Assembly (NCBI GenBank): GCA_937864815.1
Contig: CALMJY010000276.1
Location: 1 to 42,657, forward strand
DNA length: 42,657 nt
DNA from: an uncultured Bacteroidota bacterium
GTDB taxonomy: Bacteria; Bacteroidota; Bacteroidia; Bacteroidales; VadinHA17
Reading direction: 5' to 3'
Of the stretch, positions 1 to 7,058 are shown piece after piece. The position numbers and the translations under genes are program-made. The number at the start of each line of letters is the position of its first letter. Within the stretch, counting starts at the first letter, position 1. Below the pieces are notes generated by a model that worked only from the letters and a program-made list of their open reading frames with translations, had not been told where the DNA came from and made no database searches.

Positions 1-12
1 GGGATCTCCTTC

Positions 13-192
13 TTATAGTGAGAAAATATATAAATAATATGTGACTAAAGATTGGTTTGAAGGAGGGGAAACTTTTGCATCTATCCACTTCAAATAAAAC
101 AGTCCTTTCTTGGCGGCTATGCGCATAAGCGGGACTCCCTCATCAGGCACTTTATCCTCATAAAATCGAACCTGGATCAAAGGTTTCCAGTT
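13..192 (-). pseudogene. possible 3' remnant of an unidentified gene
   Basis: On the minus strand an open frame runs from an in-frame stop at 193-195 to a TAA at 13-15 (about 59 codons). It has protein-like composition (basic, aromatic-rich, with the stretch RIAAKKGLFYLKW) but no start codon near its beginning; the only internal ATG (124-126) would give 37 residues. It could be the 3' end of a decayed gene or chance coding. I do not recognise the family. It lies just beyond the palindromic repeat at 199-220, consistent with a rearranged edge. Confidence 0.25.
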
Positions 193-198
193 TCAGTT

Positions 199-258
199 AC
201 CGTTGGCTTCAGCCAACGGTTAAAGAAAGTTAAAACAGAGGGGCTTTAGCCTAACAAA
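199..258. repeat. REP-like palindrome downstream of the isomerase gene
   Basis: Positions 199-208 and 211-220 form a perfect 10-bp inverted repeat (ACCGTTGGCT / AGCCAACGGT) with a 2-base loop. About 20 bases further on is a GGGGCTTTAGCC tract (about 241-252) of the sort that forms the second half of palindromic intergenic repeats in this phylum. It sits immediately 3' of the minus-strand gene ending at 266 and may help end its transcript, although no T-run follows. The element type is inferred from its form; no second copy was found in the window. Confidence 0.5.
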
Positions 259-265
259 AAAGATA

Positions 266-1276
266 TTAAGACAGTCCAGCTTCGTTAAGATATTTCTTCA
301 ACGTATCAAGGTCCTTCTTCATTGCCGCCAGTACATCCTCTTTTTTCATTGTAAGCTCCCTGTCGCCATCCTCTGATCCTCCAAGCGGATATTCAAAATG
401 CATTGAAAGCGGAACATTTACCTTGTATTCCTTCAGGAGTGTGAAGAATGTTTTGAAATCAACCATGCCTTCACCAAGCGGAACTGTTACCGACCTGGTC
501 TTCACATCCTGGGGCATCCAACTGAAGTCCTTAATGTCGGCTGACTTTATAAACCTGCTTATCAGTCTGAGTCCAACTGTCCACGCATTGGCTCCTTCAA
601 CGGTTGCATGGTAAACATCATATTGTGATCCCAGCCAGGGTGAGTTTATTTTTTCAAGTGCGGCAGCAAGATCCCATACGGGGGCTCCGAAATAAACACC
701 CTGCCCGTAATTGCCGGAGTGATTCTGATATTCTCCTGAAATTGAATATTTTTCGTTCAGGGCAGCCAGTTTTGTCAGCTTGTTTTGGAAAACAGCAACA
801 TCATCCTTTACAGGTTTCTTGTCATTATAATATAAATATCCTGTTCGGTAATGTTTTATACCGAGTGAGGAAGCAGTTTTAAGTACCTTTTCAGAAACAG
901 GATCATCGGCATCTATAACCGATGTTGTGATCATATATACCTTTTTCCCCTGTTTCTCCAGAGTTTCAACAGCCTTCGGAAGATCTTTCTCAACATTCTC
1001 AGGAAGAACATGTCCGCCAGGCCTTACTGTCAGGTCGGCACCATCAAATCCCATATCAGCCAGGGCTTTTGCCATTCCCTGGTAATCAAGCCATTGAAGG
1101 TGTTTTGAGAAGATACATATTTTAAATGCGTCAGTAACAGCGGAACCTGCAAATGAAGCTGGATGGACATCATCAGCAATTGAAGCTCCTTTCAGAAGGC
1201 CTGATTTAAAACCTGCAGCAACACCTGCGGTGGTCAGTACCGATTTTGCAATAAAATTCCTGCGTGTGGTTGTCAT
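266..1276 (-). CDS. Tat-exported sugar phosphate isomerase/epimerase-family TIM barrel protein
   Basis: 336 residues. The N-terminus carries a twin-arginine motif (TRRNFIAKS, residues 4-12) followed by a hydrophobic stretch, so the enzyme is probably exported folded with its metal. Residues about 50-330 resemble the xylose-isomerase-like (AP_endonuc_2) barrel. Candidate metal ligands are E182 (GEYQNHSG), D220 and H223 (QYDVYH), D250 (IKDFSW) and E295 (HFEYP), with the family's GEGMVDF segment near 268-274. It starts 10 bp after the stop of the Gfo/Idh oxidoreductase gene at 1287-2441, so the two are probably cotranscribed. The family covers isomerases, epimerases and lyases, including enzymes acting on 3-keto sugars; the substrate cannot be read from sequence. 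Family call firm, reaction unknown. Confidence 0.85.
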   Translation of the reverse strand: MTTTRRNFIAKSVLTTAGVAAGFKSGLLKGASIADDVHPASFAGSAVTDAFKICIFSKHLQWLDYQGMAKALADMGFDGADLTVRPGGHVLPENVEKDLPKAVETLEKQGKKVYMITTSVIDADDPVSEKVLKTASSLGIKHYRTGYLYYNDKKPVKDDVAVFQNKLTKLAALNEKYSISGEYQNHSGNYGQGVYFGAPVWDLAAALEKINSPWLGSQYDVYHATVEGANAWTVGLRLISRFIKSADIKDFSWMPQDVKTRSVTVPLGEGMVDFKTFFTLLKEYKVNVPLSMHFEYPLGGSEDGDRELTMKKEDVLAAMKKDLDTLKKYLNEAGLS

Positions 1277-1286
1277 GTTAATTATA

Positions 1287-2441
1287 TTAAGTGTTTTTTA
1301 ATTCAGGTATGTCAACCCAGCATCGTTTTGCCCAGCTCTCAAGTCCCTTTTCAGCAAGCTGAACTCCCTTTGCTCCCTCCCGGAGATCCCATGGAAATGG
1401 CTCATCTTTTACGATATGTTTCAGGAACAGCTCCCACTGAACCTTGAAAGCATTATCATAAACCTCCTGTTCAGGTACTTTAGACCATCCTTCAAAGAAA
1501 TTTATCGGTTGGGCAATATCAGGATTCCATACCGGTTTAGGGGTGTTTCCGTAATGCTGAATGTAGCATTCACGCAAGCCTGCCACTGCTGATCCCTTTG
1601 TACCGTCAACCTGAAGTGTGAGAAGATCATCTCGACGCACCCTGACTGTCCATGATGAATTAAAATGAGCAATGATACCGTTCTCCAGTTCAAATGTGGC
1701 ATATGCAGAATCATCGGCAGTGCATTTGTATTCCTTACCGTTCTCATCAACCCTCTTCTCAATATGTGTTGCGCCCAGACATGAAAGGGCCTTAACTTTA
1801 CCAAACACATTGTCAAGAACATAGCGCCAGTGACAGAGCATATCAACTATAATACCACCGTCATCCTCCTTCCTGTAGTTCCATGAAGGACGCTGCGCAG
1901 GAATAATATCGCCTTCGAATACCCAGTATCCGAATTCACCCCTCACTGAAAGGATCTTCCCAAAAAATCCTTCCTGGATCAGTCTTTTTAGCTTAATTAT
2001 TCCGGGTAACCAAAGCTTATCCTGGACAACTCCATTCTTTACTCCGGCTTTTTTGCAGAGAGTATAAAGATCCATTGCAACATCGGTACTCACAGCGATG
2101 GGTTTTTCGCAGTAAATATGCTTGCCTGCCTTAACTGCTTTTTTTACCGCCTCAGCTCTTCTACCTGTTGTCTGGGCATCAAAATAAACTGTATATGAGT
2201 TGTCCTTCAGAACAGAATCAAGATCGGTGGTCATCTTTGAGACACCTGTTAATTCACATAGCTTCTTAAGCTTATTTTCATCCCGTCCTACCAGTACCGG
2301 ATCGGGCATAATTGTTTCACCCGGACCAAGTTTTACTCCGCCCTGTTTAATAATTTCTGCAATTGAACGGATAAGATGCTGATTTGTACCCATACGGCCT
2401 GTTACGCCGTTCATGATAATTCCTACTTTGTGTTGTTTCAT
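1287..2441 (-). CDS. Gfo/Idh/MocA family NAD(P)-dependent oxidoreductase
   Basis: 384 residues, normal for the family. The N-terminal Rossmann half begins near residue 6 (VGIIMNGVTGRMG, a variant of the usual GxGxxG). The signature EKP is at 112-114 (CEKPIAV), and the catalytic D-x-x-x-H motif is in GGIIVDMLCHW (D200, H204). There is no signal peptide, so it is probably cytosolic, unlike the Tat-exported relative at 19278-20570. These enzymes oxidise or reduce a sugar or cyclitol hydroxyl, often at C3. It lies between two isomerase-like barrels, a pairing common in routes that oxidise then isomerise or eliminate. The 111-bp gap to the upstream gene holds a double-hairpin repeat. Substrate unknown. 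Confidence 0.9.
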   Translation of the reverse strand: MKQHKVGIIMNGVTGRMGTNQHLIRSIAEIIKQGGVKLGPGETIMPDPVLVGRDENKLKKLCELTGVSKMTTDLDSVLKDNSYTVYFDAQTTGRRAEAVKKAVKAGKHIYCEKPIAVSTDVAMDLYTLCKKAGVKNGVVQDKLWLPGIIKLKRLIQEGFFGKILSVRGEFGYWVFEGDIIPAQRPSWNYRKEDDGGIIVDMLCHWRYVLDNVFGKVKALSCLGATHIEKRVDENGKEYKCTADDSAYATFELENGIIAHFNSSWTVRVRRDDLLTLQVDGTKGSAVAGLRECYIQHYGNTPKPVWNPDIAQPINFFEGWSKVPEQEVYDNAFKVQWELFLKHIVKDEPFPWDLREGAKGVQLAEKGLESWAKRCWVDIPELKNT

Positions 2442-2469
2442 ATTAATGTGTTCTATTTTATATTAACTA

Positions 2470-2545
2470 TCCACCCCTAAATCCCCCGAGGGGGACTTAA
2501 AAACATTGATTGTTAGCAAGCCCCCCCTTGGGGGGGTTGGGGGGT
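2470..2545. repeat. GC-rich double-hairpin intergenic repeat, copy A
   Basis: Contains two perfect hairpins: CCCCC/GGGGG at 2483-2494 (loop GA) and a 7-bp C/G stem at 2521-2536 (loop TT). It starts with TCCACCCCTAAAT and ends in GGGGGGTAA. The layout and flanks match copy B at 25935-26012, so they belong to one family. It separates two genes of the same strand and may attenuate readthrough between them. Confidence 0.75.
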
Positions 2546-2552
2546 AATTTCC

Positions 2553-3386
2553 CTAAGCAAACTCCTTATAAGCTTCAATAATTTTATTCAGATATTCACT
2601 TTGATCCTGCTGCCAGTAGATATTGGAGAATATCTCAACTTCGATAAATCCTTTGAACCCTGCCTCCTCAACCCATGATCTTATCTTCCTTAACGGGATA
2701 CACCCCTCACCCATCAGACCACGATCATTCAGCATATCAATGGTAGGAGATTTCCAGTCGCAAATGTGAAACGCGAGAATGTTTTTGTTCTCACCGCATC
2801 TCATTATTTCCTTTTTAAGGTCAGGATCCCACCAGAGATGGTAGACATCTACTGCAACACCAACATATTTACTGTCAATCGATTCTGCCATATCATTTGC
2901 CTGCGAAAGGGTGTTTATGGCAGAGCGTGTATCAGCATACATAGGATGCAATGGTTCTATAGCCAGTCTAACACCTGCCGCCTTGGCATCAGTGAGCATT
3001 GATGATATACCTTCAAAAATCTGTTTTCTCGATTCTTTAAGAGATTGTGCAGGGTCGGCTCCGCAAACCAGGACTAATTTATCGGTCCCCAGTTCAAATG
3101 CCTCTTCAATGGCTCTCCTGTTATCGTCTAAAGCCGCTTTTCGTTTTTCCTTTTCAGTGCCTGGAAAGAATCCACCCCTGCAAAGTGAAACAATTGAAAG
3201 CCCGTTATCCCTGAGCATATCACCTGTTTCCCTTATTTTTCTCCCGGTAAGGGCATCGCGCCATACTGTTATTCCTTTCACACCAGAAGCAGAATAGTTC
3301 TTTGCGGCCTCCTCAATGCTCCATGGCTTTGTGGTGATTGTATGGACACAGAGACGTGAAAGGTTCTTTAATGGTCCGGAGCTCAT
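2553..3386 (-). CDS. sugar phosphate isomerase/epimerase (xylose-isomerase-like TIM barrel), cytosolic
   Basis: 277 residues, full length for the AP_endonuc_2 barrel and without a signal peptide. Likely metal ligands are E144 (AIEPLHP), D180 and H183 (VDVYHLWWD), H207 (AFHICD) and E251 (EVEIF). The spacing IEPLHP ... VDVYH ... H ... EVEIF is characteristic of IolE/Hyi-type isomerases. Its ATG overlaps the TGA of the upstream GH88-like gene (ATGA at 3383-3386), implying translational coupling. The coupling suggests it acts on the monosaccharide freed by that hydrolase, for example an unsaturated uronate or keto sugar; this is inference. Confidence 0.88.
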   Translation of the reverse strand: MSSGPLKNLSRLCVHTITTKPWSIEEAAKNYSASGVKGITVWRDALTGRKIRETGDMLRDNGLSIVSLCRGGFFPGTEKEKRKAALDDNRRAIEEAFELGTDKLVLVCGADPAQSLKESRKQIFEGISSMLTDAKAAGVRLAIEPLHPMYADTRSAINTLSQANDMAESIDSKYVGVAVDVYHLWWDPDLKKEIMRCGENKNILAFHICDWKSPTIDMLNDRGLMGEGCIPLRKIRSWVEEAGFKGFIEVEIFSNIYWQQDQSEYLNKIIEAYKEFA

Positions 3387-4765
3387 TTTACGCAGTTATA
3401 ATATGTATAATATTTGTCGTTGCTTATTACCCGGTTAAGATATAAACAGACTTCGCGGATATGATAATCGCCCCACATGCTTGATTCTCCGAATGGAATC
3501 TTGCTCCCTTCAGGTATGTAATCCCATCCATTTGGTCGATGATAAATTGAATGAAGCAGAAGCCCCTGGTGATTCTGGCAAGTACTGAGATAGGGCTCAT
3601 GAAGCAATGTGTTTACAACAGATAACCCGGCATGCCAGTATCGGTGACCTGCTTCAGTCTCTCCTTTTTCCCCAAGATATCTTCCCAGACGGAGTAAGCC
3701 CTGTGATGCTATCGCAGCTGCTGAACTGTCAACCGGTTCAGCTGCATCAAAAGGATCGGCAGGTCTGTTAAGATAGTCCCCCATGGAATGCAGGCCCGGA
3801 GCACCTGTATCCCAGTATGGAACTCCGTCAATTGGTGTATTCTCAATATAGAAGTCACATGTTGCCTTTGCAGCTTTCAGCATGAATCCGGATAGTAGTT
3901 TTTTTCCTCCAAAAGGGGCAAGCTCTTCTTCATTTATTGTTTCAAGCCATTCGAGCTGTTCTGCAAAACCGCACATGGCCCAGGCAAGCCCTCTCGTCCA
4001 CGTGCTGAAACCCGAATATCCCTGCTGGGTACCCGGACAACGAAAATTACCATCTTTTACATTGAAGATGCTCTCATGAGCTGTCCTTCCCCTCACATCG
4101 TAGCTATCGCGTCCTTCTCCGTAGAATACCGAATAATCTGCCGTAGCCTTCATATGAAGCATGGCACGTTCAAGAAGGCTTATCTTAGCATCTCCTTCAC
4201 CCTGGAAAACATGACCGAGCATATGGCTTATAGTAAGGGCTCTGCATGACCGGATGGTGTCAACAAAAAGGGAATGAGCACCGTTAAATGAATGAATAAA
4301 GCCTCCATTCTTTATTGGTGTCCACCGTGAAGCCTGAACAGCTCCGGAGATCTTAAGTGCCAGCTCGTAAAAATTCTTTTCCCATTCATTGTAAGGCAAC
4401 TTTTCTTCCTTCATAAGACGGAGAAGATTGCCATATGTACTCACATTGTTGAATCCATGATCATGCACCCCAATATGGCTTACATGTGGCGCCATCTTTT
4501 CAAGAGTTCTTTTCTTTGCATAATCAAGCACATCCTTTTCTCCTGTTGCATCGTACTGAAGTATTGCAGAACCATACTGAAAGCCCTGGGTCCATTCTGT
4601 CCATCCACGGGTTGAATAACTGCCATTTACAGTGAATACAGGCGAGCCTTTCGATTCATCATACTCTTTTTCAATCAGGTGAATTTTCTCTCCTGACAAC
4701 TGCCAGAATTTTTTAAGTTTTTCAGAAAGATCTGCAGGCTTAAGTTCAAAATTGATTAAAATCAT
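3383..4765 (-). CDS. glycoside hydrolase family 88-like unsaturated uronyl hydrolase
   Basis: 460 residues. GH88 enzymes hydrolyse the 4,5-unsaturated uronic acid left at the non-reducing end by polysaccharide lyases, by hydrating the double bond. The (alpha/alpha)6-barrel family is recognised from HDHGF (101-105, candidate catalytic D102), the VDTIRSC segment (D169, matching the second family aspartate), and the segment GTQQGYSGFSTWTRGLAWA that matches the family's TQQGY...STWARGQAWA. No clear signal peptide, so cytosolic action is likely. It is the first gene of the leftward block and overlaps the next gene by 4 bp. It diverges from the esterase gene at 4914 across about 150 bp. GH105 is the main alternative. 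No polysaccharide lyase lies in the window to make its substrate. Confidence 0.85.
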   Translation of the reverse strand: MILINFELKPADLSEKLKKFWQLSGEKIHLIEKEYDESKGSPVFTVNGSYSTRGWTEWTQGFQYGSAILQYDATGEKDVLDYAKKRTLEKMAPHVSHIGVHDHGFNNVSTYGNLLRLMKEEKLPYNEWEKNFYELALKISGAVQASRWTPIKNGGFIHSFNGAHSLFVDTIRSCRALTISHMLGHVFQGEGDAKISLLERAMLHMKATADYSVFYGEGRDSYDVRGRTAHESIFNVKDGNFRCPGTQQGYSGFSTWTRGLAWAMCGFAEQLEWLETINEEELAPFGGKKLLSGFMLKAAKATCDFYIENTPIDGVPYWDTGAPGLHSMGDYLNRPADPFDAAEPVDSSAAAIASQGLLRLGRYLGEKGETEAGHRYWHAGLSVVNTLLHEPYLSTCQNHQGLLLHSIYHRPNGWDYIPEGSKIPFGESSMWGDYHIREVCLYLNRVISNDKYYTYYNCVK

Positions 4766-4913
4766 ACCAGAAATGTATCATAAAAATAAAACGGAATGCA
4801 ATTTAATCATCATAAGGCAAAAAACAAATTAAGAAATAACCACCGGCAGGATAAGGTATATCCTTTTTTAGTAATTTAACAAAGAATCAATTACTAACAA
4901 AGCAGTCAGCCGG

Positions 4914-7007
4914 ATGTATAAAAATCCAATGAATAAAACCTTTCTTTCAATATTTTTACTGAATGTCATTTCGGGTCCACTCCTGTCCTATACCGATGAA
5001 AGACATTTCAGTAAGGTATTCAATGAGGAAAGAATGTTCAGGGTCTTTACACCTGCCGCTTACAATCCCCTGAATCAGGCAAAAAGATATCCTGTGATCT
5101 ACTATTTCCACGGTTGCGGAGGCAGCTATCAAAAGAGCGGAACCTACAGCTATGATGATTACGGATTAAGCCCACCCCCGGTAATTGGCCGGAAGAATGA
5201 TCCTGCATATGATTTCTCAAGCAATGCTGACTTTGAAAATTTCACATATAACAATGATGTTATTATAGTAAGTGTTGATGGAAAGATTAAGGGACTCGCA
5301 GAATGTGGGGTATATTTTCCGTCGCAGGACAAGGACTGGAAGGGTAACTATTATAATTTCTCCGTGTATATAAGGGAACTAATTGATGTGGTCGATTCAA
5401 GATATAATACCAAAAAAGGAGCTCAGTTCAGGGCAATATCAGGATTATCGATGGGAGGAAACACAGCTGTATGGCTGGCAGCAACAAACCCTCACCTGTT
5501 CAGCAGTGCTTCGGAATTCTGTCATGCTCCGAATCTTTATGATGTTGGTGAGCCTGCTTTCTCAACAACCGTTGATGTTATGCATTTATGGAGAAATCTG
5601 CGCGGTTTACCATTCAGACATACGACTACCACCGGAGACTACATAAAGTATTACACCACTGAACTTTACACTATATTCAAAGGAGCCGGTTTTGAAAACG
5701 AATACTATCTGGCAGATTTCTGCAATCACCATGCTGCAAGAGTTGACCTTCAGTTTGAGTTTCATATGAGACATTTTGAAACTGAAAGACAGAGCATACC
5801 ATGTTTCTCGGCTGTCAACCTATACCCTGAATTTGAAATGTGGGGGTATGAAGTAATAAGTGAAAAAAAGGAACCTGGCTGGATATACCTTAGAAACGTA
5901 AGCAAAAACGGAGCAGGAATTTATACCAGGAAAAAGCTGCCTTGGGGAAAATCACTTTCAGAGTTTAAAATTTCGGTCACCACACCTCCGGTTTACATTC
6001 CCGGAGAAGAGTATAAGCTGATACGTTATTCATACAAAAAGAATGAAATAAATGAAGAAAAGATTATGGCTGATCAAAATGGAAGACTGGTTCTTTCATC
6101 ACCCGGAGGGGCTGGTGAAGAAATCGGGATAACAGGAAAAGATCTACAACCACCTGTTATAATACTCACCGACACTGTTAATGAAAATATTTATCTCGAA
6201 AACAACCGTTATACAACACTTTCATTTGAGATACTGAATCTTTCCGGCTCAGACCAGATTGTTGAAATCAATGCTTCTACCGATAACGCTGATATACTTT
6301 CATTAACAAGACATACTTCAACGGTGTCGCTGAAAGCCGGAAGCAAAATGAAAGCAGATTCAGTGCTGATTTGCAAAGCTTCTGTTTCTTCTCCTGATAA
6401 GAACAGGGCATTTATAAAAATTTCAATGATGGTGGGAGGTGTTTTACTCGACAGGGAACATGTACTGCCGGTTGTTATAAAGAACAATACACTGCCTGAA
6501 GAAGGTATTAAGGTTAAAATATTCGATGGAAAATCGGAAGAACTTCCTGTTTTCTGCTATGCCTGGAACGAATGGGACCGGCCATTAAAAAAGGTTATTA
6601 TCACCGAAGGCAAGGGAAACAGTAACGGGAAGGCTGAACCGGGAGAGATCTTTTCATTATGGGTGCAATTTCCCCATGCACTTGATCCCCGGGATAAAAA
6701 TACCTGGCACCCTGTTGTTCCAGTTAATAATGACAATAACCGGAGCATAATATTTGAAGATGTTGCCTATCATCAGTTCAGCACGGGACGATCCTTGATG
6801 TCTGCCATGATAGGGTTAAATTATATACCATCTGAGGAGAAAACCTTAAAATTTGCTGTTCAATCGGAGTTACTCAGGACTGAAGTAATTGATAATCACT
6901 GCCACAGACCTTTAGCAGATGGTTTCGGATATATTTACCTTAACATTAACATATCAGAGGATGGAACTGCCTCGCTGGCAAACTCTGAAAACCTGCAAAT
7001 AAATTAG
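4914..7007 (+). CDS. secreted feruloyl/acetyl esterase-like alpha/beta hydrolase with a long C-terminal region
   Basis: 697 residues from the first ATG; the start at 4929 (residue 6) gives the cleaner signal peptide (MNKTFLSIFLLNVISG) and is preferred. Residues about 35-290 are an alpha/beta hydrolase of the enterochelin-esterase/feruloyl-esterase type: YYFHGCGG (64-70, oxyanion region), nucleophile elbow GLSMGG (177-182, S179), and a likely catalytic histidine in FCNHHAAR (H272 or H273). The 400-residue C-terminal region looks like beta-rich Ig-like domains; its segment GNSNGKAEPGE resembles a Ca-binding loop found before CARDB-like domains. It probably removes ester decorations in the periplasm or at the surface. 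It is followed 51 bp later (true start) by the Asp-box lipoprotein, so it likely heads a rightward operon. Ester type cannot be told. Confidence 0.8.
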   Translation: MYKNPMNKTFLSIFLLNVISGPLLSYTDERHFSKVFNEERMFRVFTPAAYNPLNQAKRYPVIYYFHGCGGSYQKSGTYSYDDYGLSPPPVIGRKNDPAYDFSSNADFENFTYNNDVIIVSVDGKIKGLAECGVYFPSQDKDWKGNYYNFSVYIRELIDVVDSRYNTKKGAQFRAISGLSMGGNTAVWLAATNPHLFSSASEFCHAPNLYDVGEPAFSTTVDVMHLWRNLRGLPFRHTTTTGDYIKYYTTELYTIFKGAGFENEYYLADFCNHHAARVDLQFEFHMRHFETERQSIPCFSAVNLYPEFEMWGYEVISEKKEPGWIYLRNVSKNGAGIYTRKKLPWGKSLSEFKISVTTPPVYIPGEEYKLIRYSYKKNEINEEKIMADQNGRLVLSSPGGAGEEIGITGKDLQPPVIILTDTVNENIYLENNRYTTLSFEILNLSGSDQIVEINASTDNADILSLTRHTSTVSLKAGSKMKADSVLICKASVSSPDKNRAFIKISMMVGGVLLDREHVLPVVIKNNTLPEEGIKVKIFDGKSEELPVFCYAWNEWDRPLKKVIITEGKGNSNGKAEPGEIFSLWVQFPHALDPRDKNTWHPVVPVNNDNNRSIIFEDVAYHQFSTGRSLMSAMIGLNYIPSEEKTLKFAVQSELLRTEVIDNHCHRPLADGFGYIYLNINISEDGTASLANSENLQIN

Positions 7008-7058
7008 TTATCATACCTTTTAAATGGATTATTGAATAAATTGAGAAAACAATCCAAA

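Noticed and set aside
4848-4869. 6-bp hairpin followed by T5 ahead of the esterase gene
   Set aside because: The stem is short and A/T-rich and lies at the start of a divergent region where no plus-strand transcript is expected to end.
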